Assembly: GCF_900109665.1 (NCBI RefSeq)
Contig: NZ_FOAO01000004.1
Location: 62,001 to 126,000 of the forward strand
DNA length: 64,000 nt
Direction: 5' to 3'
From: Blastococcus sp. DSM 46786
GTDB taxonomy: Bacteria; Actinomycetota; Actinomycetes; Mycobacteriales; Geodermatophilaceae
The notes under the pieces: generated by a model
Database searches by the model: none
Told to the model about the DNA's origin: nothing
What the model saw: the letters and a program-made list of their open reading frames with translations, nothing else
Program-made: the position numbers and the translations under genes
In this document: positions 7,467 to 15,360 of the stretch, piece after piece
Numbering within the stretch: position 1 is the first letter of the stretch
Layout of the letters: each line of letters starts with the position of its first letter

Positions 7467-8112
7467 TGAGCAGGTGCCGCCGGTCGCCCGTGACGTGCGC
7501 GTGGTCGTTGAAGGCCAGCAGGGACAGCCCCGATGCGCCCGCCAGCACCGAGGTGACCCCGACGTTCACCGCGGCCCGGTTCAGCGCCACCACGCCGTCG
7601 GCCGGGGCGCCGAGCAGCCCGGCCATCAGCGCGGCGATCACCCCGCCGGAGCTGACGACGACGGCGTCGCGCCCCCGCGGGAGGCCGGCGGCCAGGTCCG
7701 CGACGGCCGCGGCCGCCCCCGACGAGAAGGCCGGCCAGCCGTCCGCGTCGCCGGCCGCGATCCAGGAGCGGAGCGCGCCGTCGAGCAGCCGCTGCACCTG
7801 GCGGGACCCGGAGTCCCCGACCGGCTCCCCGTCGTCGGCGGGGTAGCGCTTCAGCAGGTCGAGGTGGTCGTACTCGTCCAGCCGGGGATCGGCGGCCCCG
7901 ACGGGACCGAAGCCGGCCGCCTCCACGAGCAGCGCCGCGGTGTCGCGCTGCCGGCGCAGGGTGCCCGAGACCACCAGCGGGTCCCTCAGCTCCCGGCGTC
8001 GCAGCTCCTCCCCGACGCAGCGCGACTGCTCGCGGCCGAGCTCGCTCAGGACGTCGTAGTCGTCGGCACCGAAGGAGGCCTGCCCGTGCCGGACGAGGCA
8101 GATCAGCGGCAT
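7456..8112 (-). CDS. Histidine phosphatase family protein
   Basis: A 218-residue phosphoglycerate-mutase-like phosphatase. The catalytic RHG motif is at the N-terminus (LICLVRHGQASFG), and the second histidine region is near the end (AFNDHAHVTGD). The start ATG at 8112 overlaps the end of the upstream kinase gene by 10 bases, giving a two-gene operon. The same pairing of an ACAD10-type phosphotransferase with a histidine phosphatase is seen near fatty-acid degradation genes in Actinobacteria. The mobile element sits directly after its stop but leaves the coding sequence intact. Confidence 0.9.
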   Translation of the reverse strand: MPLICLVRHGQASFGADDYDVLSELGREQSRCVGEELRRRELRDPLVVSGTLRRQRDTAALLVEAAGFGPVGAADPRLDEYDHLDLLKRYPADDGEPVGDSGSRQVQRLLDGALRSWIAAGDADGWPAFSSGAAAAVADLAAGLPRGRDAVVVSSGGVIAALMAGLLGAPADGVVALNRAAVNVGVTSVLAGASGLSLLAFNDHAHVTGDRRHLLTYR

Positions 8113-9173
8113 CCGGCCAGCCGCTCTGCGCGCTGGAGCAGGACCGCGGCGGCGATGCCGAAGTGCGCGAACCGCGGATTGGTGGTGTGCCCGGAGCGGT
8201 AGCGCGCCCAGATCTGCTGGATGATCACCGCGAGCCGGAACAGCCCGAAGACCTCGTAGAAGGTCCAGTTCTCCCTGCGCAGCCCGGTGCGCTCGAGGTA
8301 GCGCGCCACGATCTCCTCGCGGGTGGGCATCCCGGCCAGCGTGCTCGGCTGGGTGGAGACCAGCCCGAACTCCTCGTCGTCGTCGTCGGCGGTGACCCAG
8401 TAGGCCAGCGACGCGCCGAGGTCCATGAGCGGGTCGCCGACCGTGGCCATCTCCCAGTCCAGGACACCGGTGATGCGCGGCGTGCCGGACAGGTCGAGGA
8501 CGAGGTTGTCGAGCTTCCAGTCGCCGTGCAGCAGGCTCGCGCGCACGTCCCGGGGCTGGTGTGCGGCCAGCCACGCCATCAGCTCCTCGGCGGGCGGGAT
8601 GTCGTCGGTGAGCGTGTCGCGGAAGCGGCGGGACCAGCCCTCCACCTGCCGGCGGACGTACCCGGGTCCCTTCCCGAGGTCGGCCAGCCCGGCGGCGTCG
8701 ACGTCGATGGAGTGCAGGTCGGCGAGGGTGTCGTACGCCGTCTCGCCGAGCACCCGTGCCTGCTCCGGGGACAGCTGGACGCCCTCGGGCAGCGTCCGGC
8801 CGAGCACGGTGCCGACCAGCTGCTCCATGACGTAGAAGTCACTGCCGATGACCGAGTGGTCCTCGCAGAAACCGTGGATCTCCGCGACGACGTCCAGGTG
8901 CGGCCGCAGCCGCTGCTGCACCCGCACCTCCCGGCCCATGTCGTGCGCCGAGGCCGCCTTGTGCCCGTGCGGTGGCCGGCGGAGCACCAGCTGCGGGTCG
9001 CCGTAGTCCAGCAGGTAGGTGAGGTTGCTGGCCCCGCCGGAGAACTGCCGCACCGCAGGCACGGGCCGTCCCTCCAGCGCAGGGACGCGCGGCACCAGCC
9101 ACGCGTGCACGGCCTCGACGTCGAAGGCGTCCTCGGGGCGGACCTCACGGAGCCGGCTGGCGTTCTCGCTCAT
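8103..9173 (-). CDS. Phosphotransferase (APH/ACAD10-like kinase)
   Basis: A 356-residue aminoglycoside-phosphotransferase-fold kinase. The N-lobe has FSGGASNLTYLL and the ATP-binding lysine region LRRPPHGHKAASAHDM. The catalytic loop is LLHGDWKLDNLVLD (HGDxxxxN), and the metal-binding DWE is in GVLDWEMATVGDPLMDLG. This subgroup (ACAD10/FadE36-like) is thought to phosphorylate hydroxyacyl compounds. An ATG at 9173 was chosen; another in-frame ATG three codons upstream is possible. It shares the 278-base divergent region with the STAS gene. Confidence 0.88.
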   Translation of the reverse strand: MSENASRLREVRPEDAFDVEAVHAWLVPRVPALEGRPVPAVRQFSGGASNLTYLLDYGDPQLVLRRPPHGHKAASAHDMGREVRVQQRLRPHLDVVAEIHGFCEDHSVIGSDFYVMEQLVGTVLGRTLPEGVQLSPEQARVLGETAYDTLADLHSIDVDAAGLADLGKGPGYVRRQVEGWSRRFRDTLTDDIPPAEELMAWLAAHQPRDVRASLLHGDWKLDNLVLDLSGTPRITGVLDWEMATVGDPLMDLGASLAYWVTADDDDEEFGLVSTQPSTLAGMPTREEIVARYLERTGLRRENWTFYEVFGLFRLAVIIQQIWARYRSGHTTNPRFAHFGIAAAVLLQRAERLAGCR

Positions 9174-9451
9174 CGCACCCATCCCACCACGAGCCGCCGC
9201 GACGACGTGCGGAACCGGTGGGCCGCGTCGCGGGCGGCCGCCGGGCCCGCAGGCCGGGACCGACGGGGTGGAACACGTGCGCACCTCCCTACGCCCCGTC
9301 ACGGTGGGTCGGCGTCGCGCGTCGCTGGGTCCCACCGCCCGGCTCCCCCGGCTAACCTCGCGGCGGGGTCGAAGCTCCGGCCCGACGCACGCGGCGACGC
9401 GTGCCGTGCACCCGGAGCCGTCTCCGGGGCACCTGCCAGAGGGGGCCTGCC

Positions 9452-9907
9452 ATGTCACCGCACCCGGACCGGCCCGGCGTCCCGCTCGAGGTCCCGCCGG
9501 TCCCCTTCCGCATGGACGTCGACCTCGTGGACGCGACGGTGGCCGTCGCCGGGGAGCTGGACCGCGAGCACGCCCACCTGCTGCTCGACGGGCTCGCGGC
9601 GCTGGTCGCCGGCGCGCACCGCCGCTGGTCCGTCGACGCCGCCGAGGTCGTCTTCTGCGACGCGGCGGGGCTGCGCGTCCTGGTCACCGCGCACCACCTC
9701 GCGCGCAGGCACGGGAGCGCGCTGGTGCTGGAGCGGCCGAGCCCCTGCCTGCACCGGTTGATCCTGCTGGTGGGGCTGCAGCAGATGCTGGACGTCCGTC
9801 CGGCGGGGCCCGCGCCGAACCCGGCGGCCGACGGACGCCGCCCGCTCCCCCACAGCGGTCCGCTCCGGGTGGGGCACCCCGTCCGTGCCGTCCCGACGGA
9901 CGTGTGA
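9452..9907 (+). CDS. STAS-domain anti-sigma-factor antagonist-like protein
   Basis: A 151-residue protein. A STAS domain (about residues 15-110) shows the beta strands VDLVDATVAVAGELD and VDAAEVVFCDAAGLRVL; the F-x-D-(S/A) position that is phosphorylated in SpoIIAA-type proteins reads CDAAG, so alanine replaces the usual serine. A low-complexity C-terminal tail of about 35 residues follows. It has a good AGAGGGGG ribosome site before the ATG. No partner anti-sigma kinase is adjacent. Loss of the phosphorylatable serine suggests a constitutive or differently controlled antagonist. Confidence 0.8.
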   Translation: MSPHPDRPGVPLEVPPVPFRMDVDLVDATVAVAGELDREHAHLLLDGLAALVAGAHRRWSVDAAEVVFCDAAGLRVLVTAHHLARRHGSALVLERPSPCLHRLILLVGLQQMLDVRPAGPAPNPAADGRRPLPHSGPLRVGHPVRAVPTDV

Positions 9908-9920
9908 CACGGGACGGCCG

Positions 9921-10154
9921 CTACTGGACGGGCGCTCCCGGCGGGGGCAGGCGGTGCACCCGCTGCTCGTCGACCGACGCCACGCCGGCCACGGCGCTCA
10001 GCGTGCCGAGCGTGCCCGGCGGCACCGAGCCGGTGATGATCCCGAGCCCGTCGAGGACCTGGTCGACCTGCATCCCTCGCGCCCGCAGGCCCTGCACGAC
10101 GCCGTCGAGGGCGCTCAGATGCCGCTCGTCCACGGTCACGCTGACCTGGGTCAT
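9921..10154 (-). CDS. Small I9-propeptide-like protein next to subtilase
   Basis: A 77-residue protein with a beta-alpha-beta pattern (VSVTVDERHLSALDGVVQGL ... VDQVLDGLGIITGSVP ... VASVDEQRVHRLPPPG) like a free-standing subtilisin propeptide or inhibitor I9. Similar proteins are sometimes labelled ketohydroxyglutarate aldolase in databases, which the sequence does not support. It lies 38 bases downstream of the subtilase gene on the same strand, so a role as chaperone or inhibitor of that protease is a reasonable inference. Confidence 0.7.
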   Translation of the reverse strand: MTQVSVTVDERHLSALDGVVQGLRARGMQVDQVLDGLGIITGSVPPGTLGTLSAVAGVASVDEQRVHRLPPPGAPVQ

Positions 10155-10192
10155 GCCCCGACGCTACAAGGAACCCGCGGGGCCGGGAACGC

Positions 10193-11491
10193 TCACCGCG
10201 GCGCGAGCACCAGGCCGCTGCCGGAATCGACCGAGGGCTGCGGGAGCCGTTCGCCCTCCTGGACCAGCGTGGCCCACAGCTCCAGCCCCCGCCGGCCCGT
10301 CGCCTCCGCCCAGAGGGCGGCGACCCCGGCGACGTGCGGGGTCGCCATGCTGGTGCCGCTGATGGTGTTGTAGCGGGCGGGCATCGGCCACGCCGAGCAC
10401 ACCTCGGAGCCGGGGGCGGCGACGTCGACCTGCCCGCCGCGGCCGGGGAGGCTGCGGGCGGAGAACCAGGCGGGCACCAGGGCCTGGTCGAGCGCCCCGA
10501 CCGCCAGGATCTCCGGGCTGTTGGCCGGGGCACCGACGAACCCCCACGAGCCCGCCCGGCGATCGGCGTTGTTGCCGGCCGCGGCCACGACGAGCGATCC
10601 CTGCGCGAGCGCCCGCCGGCCGGCCGCCGAGTACGGCGGGTGGGCCTGGGCGACGTCGGCGCCCAGCGACATGGAGATCACCGGGCACCGGTTCGTCACC
10701 GCCCAGTTCATCCCGGCGAGGATGCCCGCGTCGGTGCCGCTGCCGTCGTCGCCGAGCACCTTCCCGGCGAAGATCTCCGCCTCGTGGGCGACGCCGTACC
10801 GCGGCCCCGCCGGTGGGGTCCGCGGTCCGCAGGCGGTGCCGATGCAGTGCGTGCCGTGGCCGTGCCCGTCCTGCGGTCCCTCGCCGGCCACGAACGACCG
10901 CGCCGTCACCGCGCGCCCGGCGAAGTCGGGGTGGTCGAGGTCGAACCCGGTGTCGAGCACGGCCACGCGGATCCCGCGGCCGGACAGCGCGGAGCCGTCG
11001 GCGCCGACGGCCTGCACACCCCAGGTCGCCTGGCGCGTGTCCTCGAACCGCGCCGCCGGTCCGGCGGGCTCCTCAGCCGGGGCGGCCAGGAGGCGGCCGG
11101 TGAGGTCGGCGACGCCGTCGCGGTAGCCGCGGGCGTAGCTCGCCGTGCCCTGCTCGAGCACGTGGTGCACCAGTTCTGGCGAGACCGAGAGGACCGGCCG
11201 CCCGGTGGCCCCCGCCGCCAGCACGCCCACCTGGGCCGGGTCCGCCGCCACGACGGCGATCCCGAGCGCGGCGAACACGACCGCGGGGGACTCCCGGAGG
11301 ACCTCCGGGGGGACGACCCCGTCGGCGAAGTCGCGCGAGTCCGCCACGTCGCGCACGCCGGCCCGTCCCCAGTCCACCGGACCGTCGCCGTCGGCGAGGA
11401 CGAGCACCTGCCGGCCGGTGGTGCGGGTCAGCGGGCCGACCGCCCCGTGCCGCACGCTCCCCGGCTCCTCCGGTACCTGCGGATCGATCAC
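10193..11491 (-). CDS. S8-family subtilisin-like serine protease
   Basis: A 432-residue subtilase. About 150 N-terminal residues have no recognised fold and are followed by the catalytic domain with Asp in VAVLDTGFDLDHPDFAG, His in HGHGTHCIG and Ser in GTSMATPHVAG; the oxyanion Asn is in VVAAAGNNA. No signal peptide is evident at the chosen GTG (11491), which has a GGGGGAG ribosome site, so the enzyme may be cytoplasmic or leave by another route. The adjacent small I9-like protein probably serves as its missing propeptide. Confidence 0.9.
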   Translation of the reverse strand: MIDPQVPEEPGSVRHGAVGPLTRTTGRQVLVLADGDGPVDWGRAGVRDVADSRDFADGVVPPEVLRESPAVVFAALGIAVVAADPAQVGVLAAGATGRPVLSVSPELVHHVLEQGTASYARGYRDGVADLTGRLLAAPAEEPAGPAARFEDTRQATWGVQAVGADGSALSGRGIRVAVLDTGFDLDHPDFAGRAVTARSFVAGEGPQDGHGHGTHCIGTACGPRTPPAGPRYGVAHEAEIFAGKVLGDDGSGTDAGILAGMNWAVTNRCPVISMSLGADVAQAHPPYSAAGRRALAQGSLVVAAAGNNADRRAGSWGFVGAPANSPEILAVGALDQALVPAWFSARSLPGRGGQVDVAAPGSEVCSAWPMPARYNTISGTSMATPHVAGVAALWAEATGRRGLELWATLVQEGERLPQPSVDSGSGLVLAPR

Positions 11492-11598
11492 TGCTCCCCC
11501 TACGCGCCGCGGCGGCGCCTCCACCGCCCGACCGCCGCGAGCGGCCGGTGACGACAGGGTTCCGGAGAGTGGGCGCCGCCGCCAGCCGACGACCGCCA

Positions 11599-11628
11599 CC
11601 TACCGATGGGCCTCGGGCGACCGGTAGG
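11599..11628. repeat. Inverted repeat upstream of subtilase
   Basis: CCTACCG (11599-11605) and CGGTAGG (11622-11628) form a 7-bp dyad with a 16-base spacer, about 110 bases upstream of the protease start. It overlaps a degenerate direct repeat (GGCCTCgGGCGACC / GGCCTCcGGCGACC). It is a possible operator. Confidence 0.3.
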
Positions 11629-11682
11629 CCTCCGGCGACCTCGACAGCGGGGTGCGCCGGTCCCGCCGTCCGGGGTCGGAGG

Positions 11683-11737
11683 CGTGTGCGGTGCCGCGGG
11701 GTTCTGAGCGCGCAGAACTCGGCACGGGCGCACACAC
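11683..11737. terminator. Long interrupted dyad, probable terminator
   Basis: Nested arms GTGTGC/GCACAC, GTGCCG/CGGCAC and GTTCTG/CAGAAC surround AGCGCG. It lies 27 bases beyond the stop of the minus-strand VOC gene. The structure is large and stable with no T tract, a common form of terminator in high-GC Actinobacteria. Confidence 0.5.
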
Positions 11738-11763
11738 GGCCGTCGGGCGGGCCTGGCCGGGGC

Positions 11764-12165
11764 TCAGCCGGCGATCACCGCCGGGTCCATCCACATGACC
11801 TCCCAGACGTTGCCGTCCGGGTCGGCGAAGCTCGCCCCGTACATGGCGCCGTGGTCCTGGGCGGGGAGCCAGGGCTTGCCGCCGGCCGCGATCGCGGTGG
11901 ACACGAGCCGGTCGACCTCCTCGCGGCTGTCCGCCGACAGGCAGGTGAGCACCGAGGTGGCCTGCGCGGGGTCGCCCACCTCGCCCGCGACGAAGTCGGC
12001 GAACCGGTCGCGGATCAGCAGCATGACCGCGATGTTCTCCTCGATCTGGTACGAGACGGTCCGGTCGTCGGAGAACTGGTCGTTGCGCCGGAAGCCCAGC
12101 GCTCCGTAGAAGGCGTCGGCGCGGTCGCGGTCGGCCACCGGCAGGTTCACGAAGATCATGCGCAC
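11764..12165 (-). CDS. VOC-family (glyoxalase/dioxygenase-fold) protein
   Basis: A 133-residue single vicinal-oxygen-chelate protein. It starts IFVNLPVADRDRADAFYGALGF and ends with the family segment ASFADPDGNVWEVMWMDP. Members include lactoylglutathione lyase-like and PhnB-like proteins; the substrate cannot be told. The GTG at 12165 fits the GGAG ribosome site better than the ATG two codons later. It is a single gene followed by a strong hairpin. Confidence 0.85.
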   Translation of the reverse strand: MRMIFVNLPVADRDRADAFYGALGFRRNDQFSDDRTVSYQIEENIAVMLLIRDRFADFVAGEVGDPAQATSVLTCLSADSREEVDRLVSTAIAAGGKPWLPAQDHGAMYGASFADPDGNVWEVMWMDPAVIAG

Positions 12166-12425
12166 GGGGAGCTCCTCGGTTCGTGGTGTCCCGGCGCCGT
12201 CCGCCGGGCTCGCGGGTAGGACGACGGGACCGGCGGGAACTCATCGGTGCGCGGCACCCCGGTGCGGCAACGCGTGGGCGGTCCTGCGGGACATCACCAT
12301 CGGAGTCGAGGCTCTGACGCGCCGGCCAGCGTGCGCTCCCACCGTCTGGCTCGGCCCGGCGTCCCTGCCCACCTGCCGCGGCACCGGGAGCCGTACCCGC
12401 CCGGGCGCGGCACGGGAACCGGGGG

Positions 12426-12890
12426 TCAGGCCGGGGCCGCTCCCGCTCCCGCGGCCCGGGCGCGGACCTCGCGCGGCCCGCCGATCTCGTGGCCGTCGTC
12501 GCACACCAGCGCGACCCGCACCGCGGCCCCGCAGTCACGGTGCTCGAGCGCGAGCGGCGGCGGACCGTCGGTCAGGTAGCGGTCCCCCCACGCCATGAGG
12601 GCGACGAGCGTCGGGTAGAGGTCGCGCCCCTTGTCGGTGAGCCGGTACTCGTGGCGCTGCCGCTCGCCCTCGGCGCGGTAGGGCTCCCGGCTGAGCACCC
12701 CCTCGCGGACCAGCGTGGCCAGCCGGTCGGTGAGCACCGCCTTCGGTGCGCCGAGCGCCTGCTGGAGGTCGGCGAACCGCCGGACGCCCAGGAAGGCCTC
12801 CCGCAGGACGAGCAGGCTCCACTTCTCCCCCACCACGGCGAGCGTGCCGGCGACGGAGCAGCGGGACCGGTCGAACGTGGCGTCGCTCAC
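12426..12890 (-). CDS. HxlR-type winged-helix transcription regulator
   Basis: About 154 residues. The HxlR domain (residues 5-105) shows the early cysteine (RSRCSVAGTLAVVGEKW), the WSLLVLREAFLGVRRFADLQ helix-turn-helix entry, and the wing REGVLSREPYRAEGERQRHEYRLT. A C-terminal extension contains CGAAVRVALVCDDGHEI, a possible small cysteine/histidine site. The start is either GTG at 12890 or ATG at 12908; neither has a clear ribosome site, so a leaderless transcript is possible. Two palindromes just upstream are likely its operators. Confidence 0.85.
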   Translation of the reverse strand: MSDATFDRSRCSVAGTLAVVGEKWSLLVLREAFLGVRRFADLQQALGAPKAVLTDRLATLVREGVLSREPYRAEGERQRHEYRLTDKGRDLYPTLVALMAWGDRYLTDGPPPLALEHRDCGAAVRVALVCDDGHEIGGPREVRARAAGAGAAPA

Positions 12891-12912
12891 GGGTGTGAGG
12901 ATAACCATGCTG

Positions 12913-12929
12913 GGTTCGCTTGCCGAACC
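12913..12929. promoter_or_regulatory. Operator-like palindrome 1 (GGTTCG-n5-CGAACC)
   Basis: A perfect 6-bp inverted repeat with a 5-base spacer, 5-20 bases upstream of the HxlR start region. The same core recurs 33 bases away. It is a likely autoregulatory site. Confidence 0.55.
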
Positions 12930-12946
12930 GCGCGCGGAGGAGCAGA

Positions 12947-12961
12947 GTTCGTGGTGCGAAC
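12947..12961. promoter_or_regulatory. Operator-like palindrome 2 (GTTCG-n5-CGAAC)
   Basis: This site has the same core and spacer as the site centred at 12921. The centres are 33 bases apart, about three helical turns, so two dimers could bind on one face. It lies between the HxlR gene and the divergent small gene. Confidence 0.55.
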
Positions 12962-13043
12962 CCAGGAGGCGGACGGTCTCCGGCCGGCCCGCCCGGCCCC
13001 CTGCAGCGCTCGCACCACCACCGCTGCTCCGGAAGGACACGCC

Positions 13044-13187
13044 ATGACCCGCCTCCGCACCGTCCTCGCCCGCCGGCACGCCGTCCGCACGCACCTGCGC
13101 GAGGAGCGCGCGTTCGCCCGGGCGCTGGCCACCGCGCCGACGCTCGAGTCCGCGCACGAGATCGCCGCGCTGGGCGCCCGCCGCTGA
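13044..13187 (+). CDS. Very small hypothetical protein, 47 residues
   Basis: An Arg/Ala/His-rich 47-residue protein (LARRHAVRTHLREERAFARAL) with a GGAAGGA ribosome site before its ATG, predicted all-helical. It has no recognised family. It is divergent from the HxlR regulator, with the two operator palindromes between them, so it may be the regulator's target. A strong hairpin directly after its stop supports a real transcription unit. Confidence 0.6.
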   Translation: MTRLRTVLARRHAVRTHLREERAFARALATAPTLESAHEIAALGARR

Positions 13188-13194
13188 CCGCCGC

Positions 13195-13224
13195 GCCGGC
13201 GTCCCGCCCCGGCGGGGCGCCGGC
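13195..13224. terminator. Bidirectional hairpin between convergent genes
   Basis: GCCGGCG-T-CCCGCC / GGCGGG-G-CGCCGGC with a 2-base centre gives a 13-bp stem with one mismatch. It lies between the small gene's stop (13187) and the lipoprotein gene's stop (13246). Confidence 0.65.
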
Positions 13225-13245
13225 CGACCGCGTCCGGCCACCTGG

Positions 13246-13734
13246 TCAGGCGCGCGGCTCCACGGTCGTCGCGGCGAGGAAGTGGTCGCCCTCCCACTCC
13301 TCGTACGCCTCGTCCGGCAGGTCCGTGCCGAGCTCCTGCTCCAGCGCGGTCAGCTCGAACTCCTCGGTGGGCTCCGCGCCGAGGGCGACGACCTGACCGG
13401 GCTGGAGATCGGGCATCTCCTCGTCGGTGATGACGAGGATCGGCTCGACGTCGTCGCCGGTGAGCGTGAAGGCGATCGGCGAGATGATCGAGCCCACCTC
13501 CCCGACCAGGGTGACCTCCAGCCCGGTGTACCCGTCGAGGTCCTCGCGGAAGGCCGCCGTGTACTCCCCGTCGTACGGGTCCTCCAGGTCGTCGGAGGGC
13601 CGGACGTCGACGTCGGTCGCGGTGGTGTCGTCCACGTCGTCCTCCCCGCAACCGCCGAGGACCGCACCGGAGAGCAGGGCGGTCAGCAGGACGGCGGGCA
13701 TCCGGTCGCGGAGGGCCCGTCCAGATCGCGTCAC
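13246..13734 (-). CDS. Acidic lipoprotein of unknown function
   Basis: A 162-residue secreted protein. A basic start (TRSGRALRDR) and hydrophobic core (MPAVLLTALLSGAVLGGC) end in the lipobox LGGC near residue 30. The mature part is strongly acidic (EDDVDDTTATDVDV) and predicted beta-rich. The GTG at 13734 has an AGGGGTGAG ribosome site; an internal ATG (13701) would also keep the lipobox. No family is recognised; it is anchored outside the membrane. Confidence 0.75.
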   Translation of the reverse strand: MTRSGRALRDRMPAVLLTALLSGAVLGGCGEDDVDDTTATDVDVRPSDDLEDPYDGEYTAAFREDLDGYTGLEVTLVGEVGSIISPIAFTLTGDDVEPILVITDEEMPDLQPGQVVALGAEPTEEFELTALEQELGTDLPDEAYEEWEGDHFLAATTVEPRA

Positions 13735-14388
13735 CGGGCTCACCCCTCCCGCGGAGCGGGAGCGGGCGCCACGGGGCGGGGCCGGGTGGTCGTCATGTCG
13801 GTGTCCTCTCGGTTGCTCGGCGCTGCGCGGGGGTGGTCGGCCGATCGGGTGGGTGCTGCCCAGCGGCGCCCCGCACATCTCCACGCCGGCGCGTTCGTCA
13901 CCGCATCGCAATGACGACGTCGCCCGGACCCGCTCCCCCGTCACAGGACCGCCACCGCGGCACGGGCGGGCGTGCCGCGGACGTGCTGCCCGGCCGTGAC
14001 GTGTTGCCGGGGTCTTGCGGATCGATGTCGAAGCCCGGACGACCGCGCATCACGCCGCACCCGGCGGGCAGCACCTGACCGTGGCCGGCGGCAGCCGGCA
14101 CGCGACCGGCGGTAGCCGGCGCGCCCGCCGGCCGCGCGGGGCGGCCCGAGCGCTGGCCCCGACCCGATCCCGGCGGCGCGCGGTGCCCACCTCCCGCGCG
14201 CCGTCGGCCGGTGCGACCGGCGCCGCCCCGTTCCGCCGCCGGTGTGACGAGGCCGTGGCGAAATGCGGTCGGGCCGCATGCCAGCGGAACCGCGGGTAAA
14301 GCCGGGTGCCACAGTCGCGGCGGGCAGGTGGCTGCGCAGCCTCCCGCCCGCCCGGCCCCACGCCCGCCGTCCGGAGGACGCTCCCGTC
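13735..14388. other. 654-bp region with no supported gene
   Basis: Open frames here have unnatural low-complexity arginine/proline composition and no family match or ribosome site. It contains the 21-bp tandem repeat at 14083-14124 and, at its right end, the CCGGAGGACG ribosome site of the phosphoesterase gene. The divergent promoters for the two flanking genes presumably lie here but were not assigned. Confidence 0.6.
14083..14124. repeat. Two-copy 21-bp tandem repeat
   Basis: Copies at 14083-14103 and 14104-14124 match at 18 of 21 positions; the core is CCGGCGGYAGCCGGC, itself partly palindromic. It lies in a noncoding region upstream of the phosphoesterase. The function is unknown. Confidence 0.6.
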
Positions 14389-15264
14389 ATGACCTGGCTC
14401 TTGCGCACCGCCGCCGCCCTGGGCGTGCTGCTCGTGCTCCTGCTCCTCTACGGGGTCCTCGTCGAGCCGCGGCTGCTGCTCGACGAGGAGCGGGCGCAGG
14501 TGTCACTCCCCCAGCTGACCGAGGACGCCGACGGCACGCTGGTCGGGATGATCTCCGACCCGCAGATCGGCATGTGGTGGGCCAACGAGGGCATGGTGGC
14601 GCGGGCCGTGGAGGAGCTGGTCGAGGCCGAGCCGGACCTCGCCCTCCTCGGCGGTGACTACGTGTACAGCGAGGCCCCGGGCATCCCCGAGCAGGTGGAG
14701 ACCGTCATGGAGCTGCTGCAGCCGCTGGTCGACTCCGGCATCCCGACCTACGCCGTGCTCGGCAACCACGATTACGCAGTGGGAGCGGTGGAGGAACTGG
14801 TCGCCGCCTTCGAGGAGGCCGGCATCACCGTGCTCCGCAACGAGGCGGCCGCCGTCCCCGGCACCGGCGAGGGCGCCGAGGCGCTGCACGTCGTGGGCCT
14901 CGGGGCGGCGTGGCCCGGTGAGGTGGACGTGGACGCCGCCCTCGCCGAGGTGCCCGACGGCGCCCCGCGCGTCGTGCTGATGCACAACCCCACGGTCTTC
15001 CCCGAGCTCCCCGCCGGCACGGCACCGCTCGCCCTCGCCGGGCACACCCACTGCGGTCAGGTGGCGCTGCCGGGGACCCCGCGGTGGTCCTACCTGGGCC
15101 TCACCGACGAGGAGGAGGTCGTCGCCGACGGGTGGGCGCCCGAGGAGTACGGCGCCGACGGGAACCGCATGTTCGTCTCCTGCGGGCTGGGCTTCAGCAC
15201 GGTGCCGGTGCGGATCAACGCCGTCCCGCAGCTCGTCCTGTTCGAACTGCGCGCCGACGGATGA
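14389..15264 (+). CDS. Membrane-anchored metallophosphoesterase
   Basis: A 291-residue calcineurin-like phosphoesterase with one N-terminal transmembrane segment (residues 8-25, VLLVLLLLYGVLVEP). Motifs are MISDPQIG (motif I, where the usual D-x-H is D-P-Q), GGDYVY (II), LGNHDY (III), LMHNPTVF (IV) and GHTHCGQVALP (V). The His-to-Gln change in motif I alters one metal ligand, so metal use may differ from YkuE-type enzymes. CCGGAGGACG precedes the ATG. It ends about 100 bases before the two-component system. Confidence 0.88.
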   Translation: MTWLLRTAAALGVLLVLLLLYGVLVEPRLLLDEERAQVSLPQLTEDADGTLVGMISDPQIGMWWANEGMVARAVEELVEAEPDLALLGGDYVYSEAPGIPEQVETVMELLQPLVDSGIPTYAVLGNHDYAVGAVEELVAAFEEAGITVLRNEAAAVPGTGEGAEALHVVGLGAAWPGEVDVDAALAEVPDGAPRVVLMHNPTVFPELPAGTAPLALAGHTHCGQVALPGTPRWSYLGLTDEEEVVADGWAPEEYGADGNRMFVSCGLGFSTVPVRINAVPQLVLFELRADG

Positions 15265-15323
15265 CCCCGGCGGCGTCCCGCGCCCGTCACGTCCCGGGCG
15301 GCGGCCACCCCGACGGGGGGCAG

Positions 15324-15353
15324 GTGACTAGTTCCGCCCGCGCTGGGCAGACT
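15324..15353 (+). promoter_or_regulatory. Candidate leaderless promoter of response regulator
   Basis: GTGACT (15324-15329), an 18-base spacer and CAGACT (15348-15353) end 7 bases before the ATG at 15361. No ribosome site precedes that ATG, which fits a leaderless mRNA. Confidence 0.4.
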
Positions 15354-15360
15354 GACCGGC

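Noticed and set aside
14211-14657. Plus-strand frame before the phosphoesterase
   Set aside because: Arginine/proline-rich, no ribosome site, and it overlaps the real ATG with its good site at 14389.
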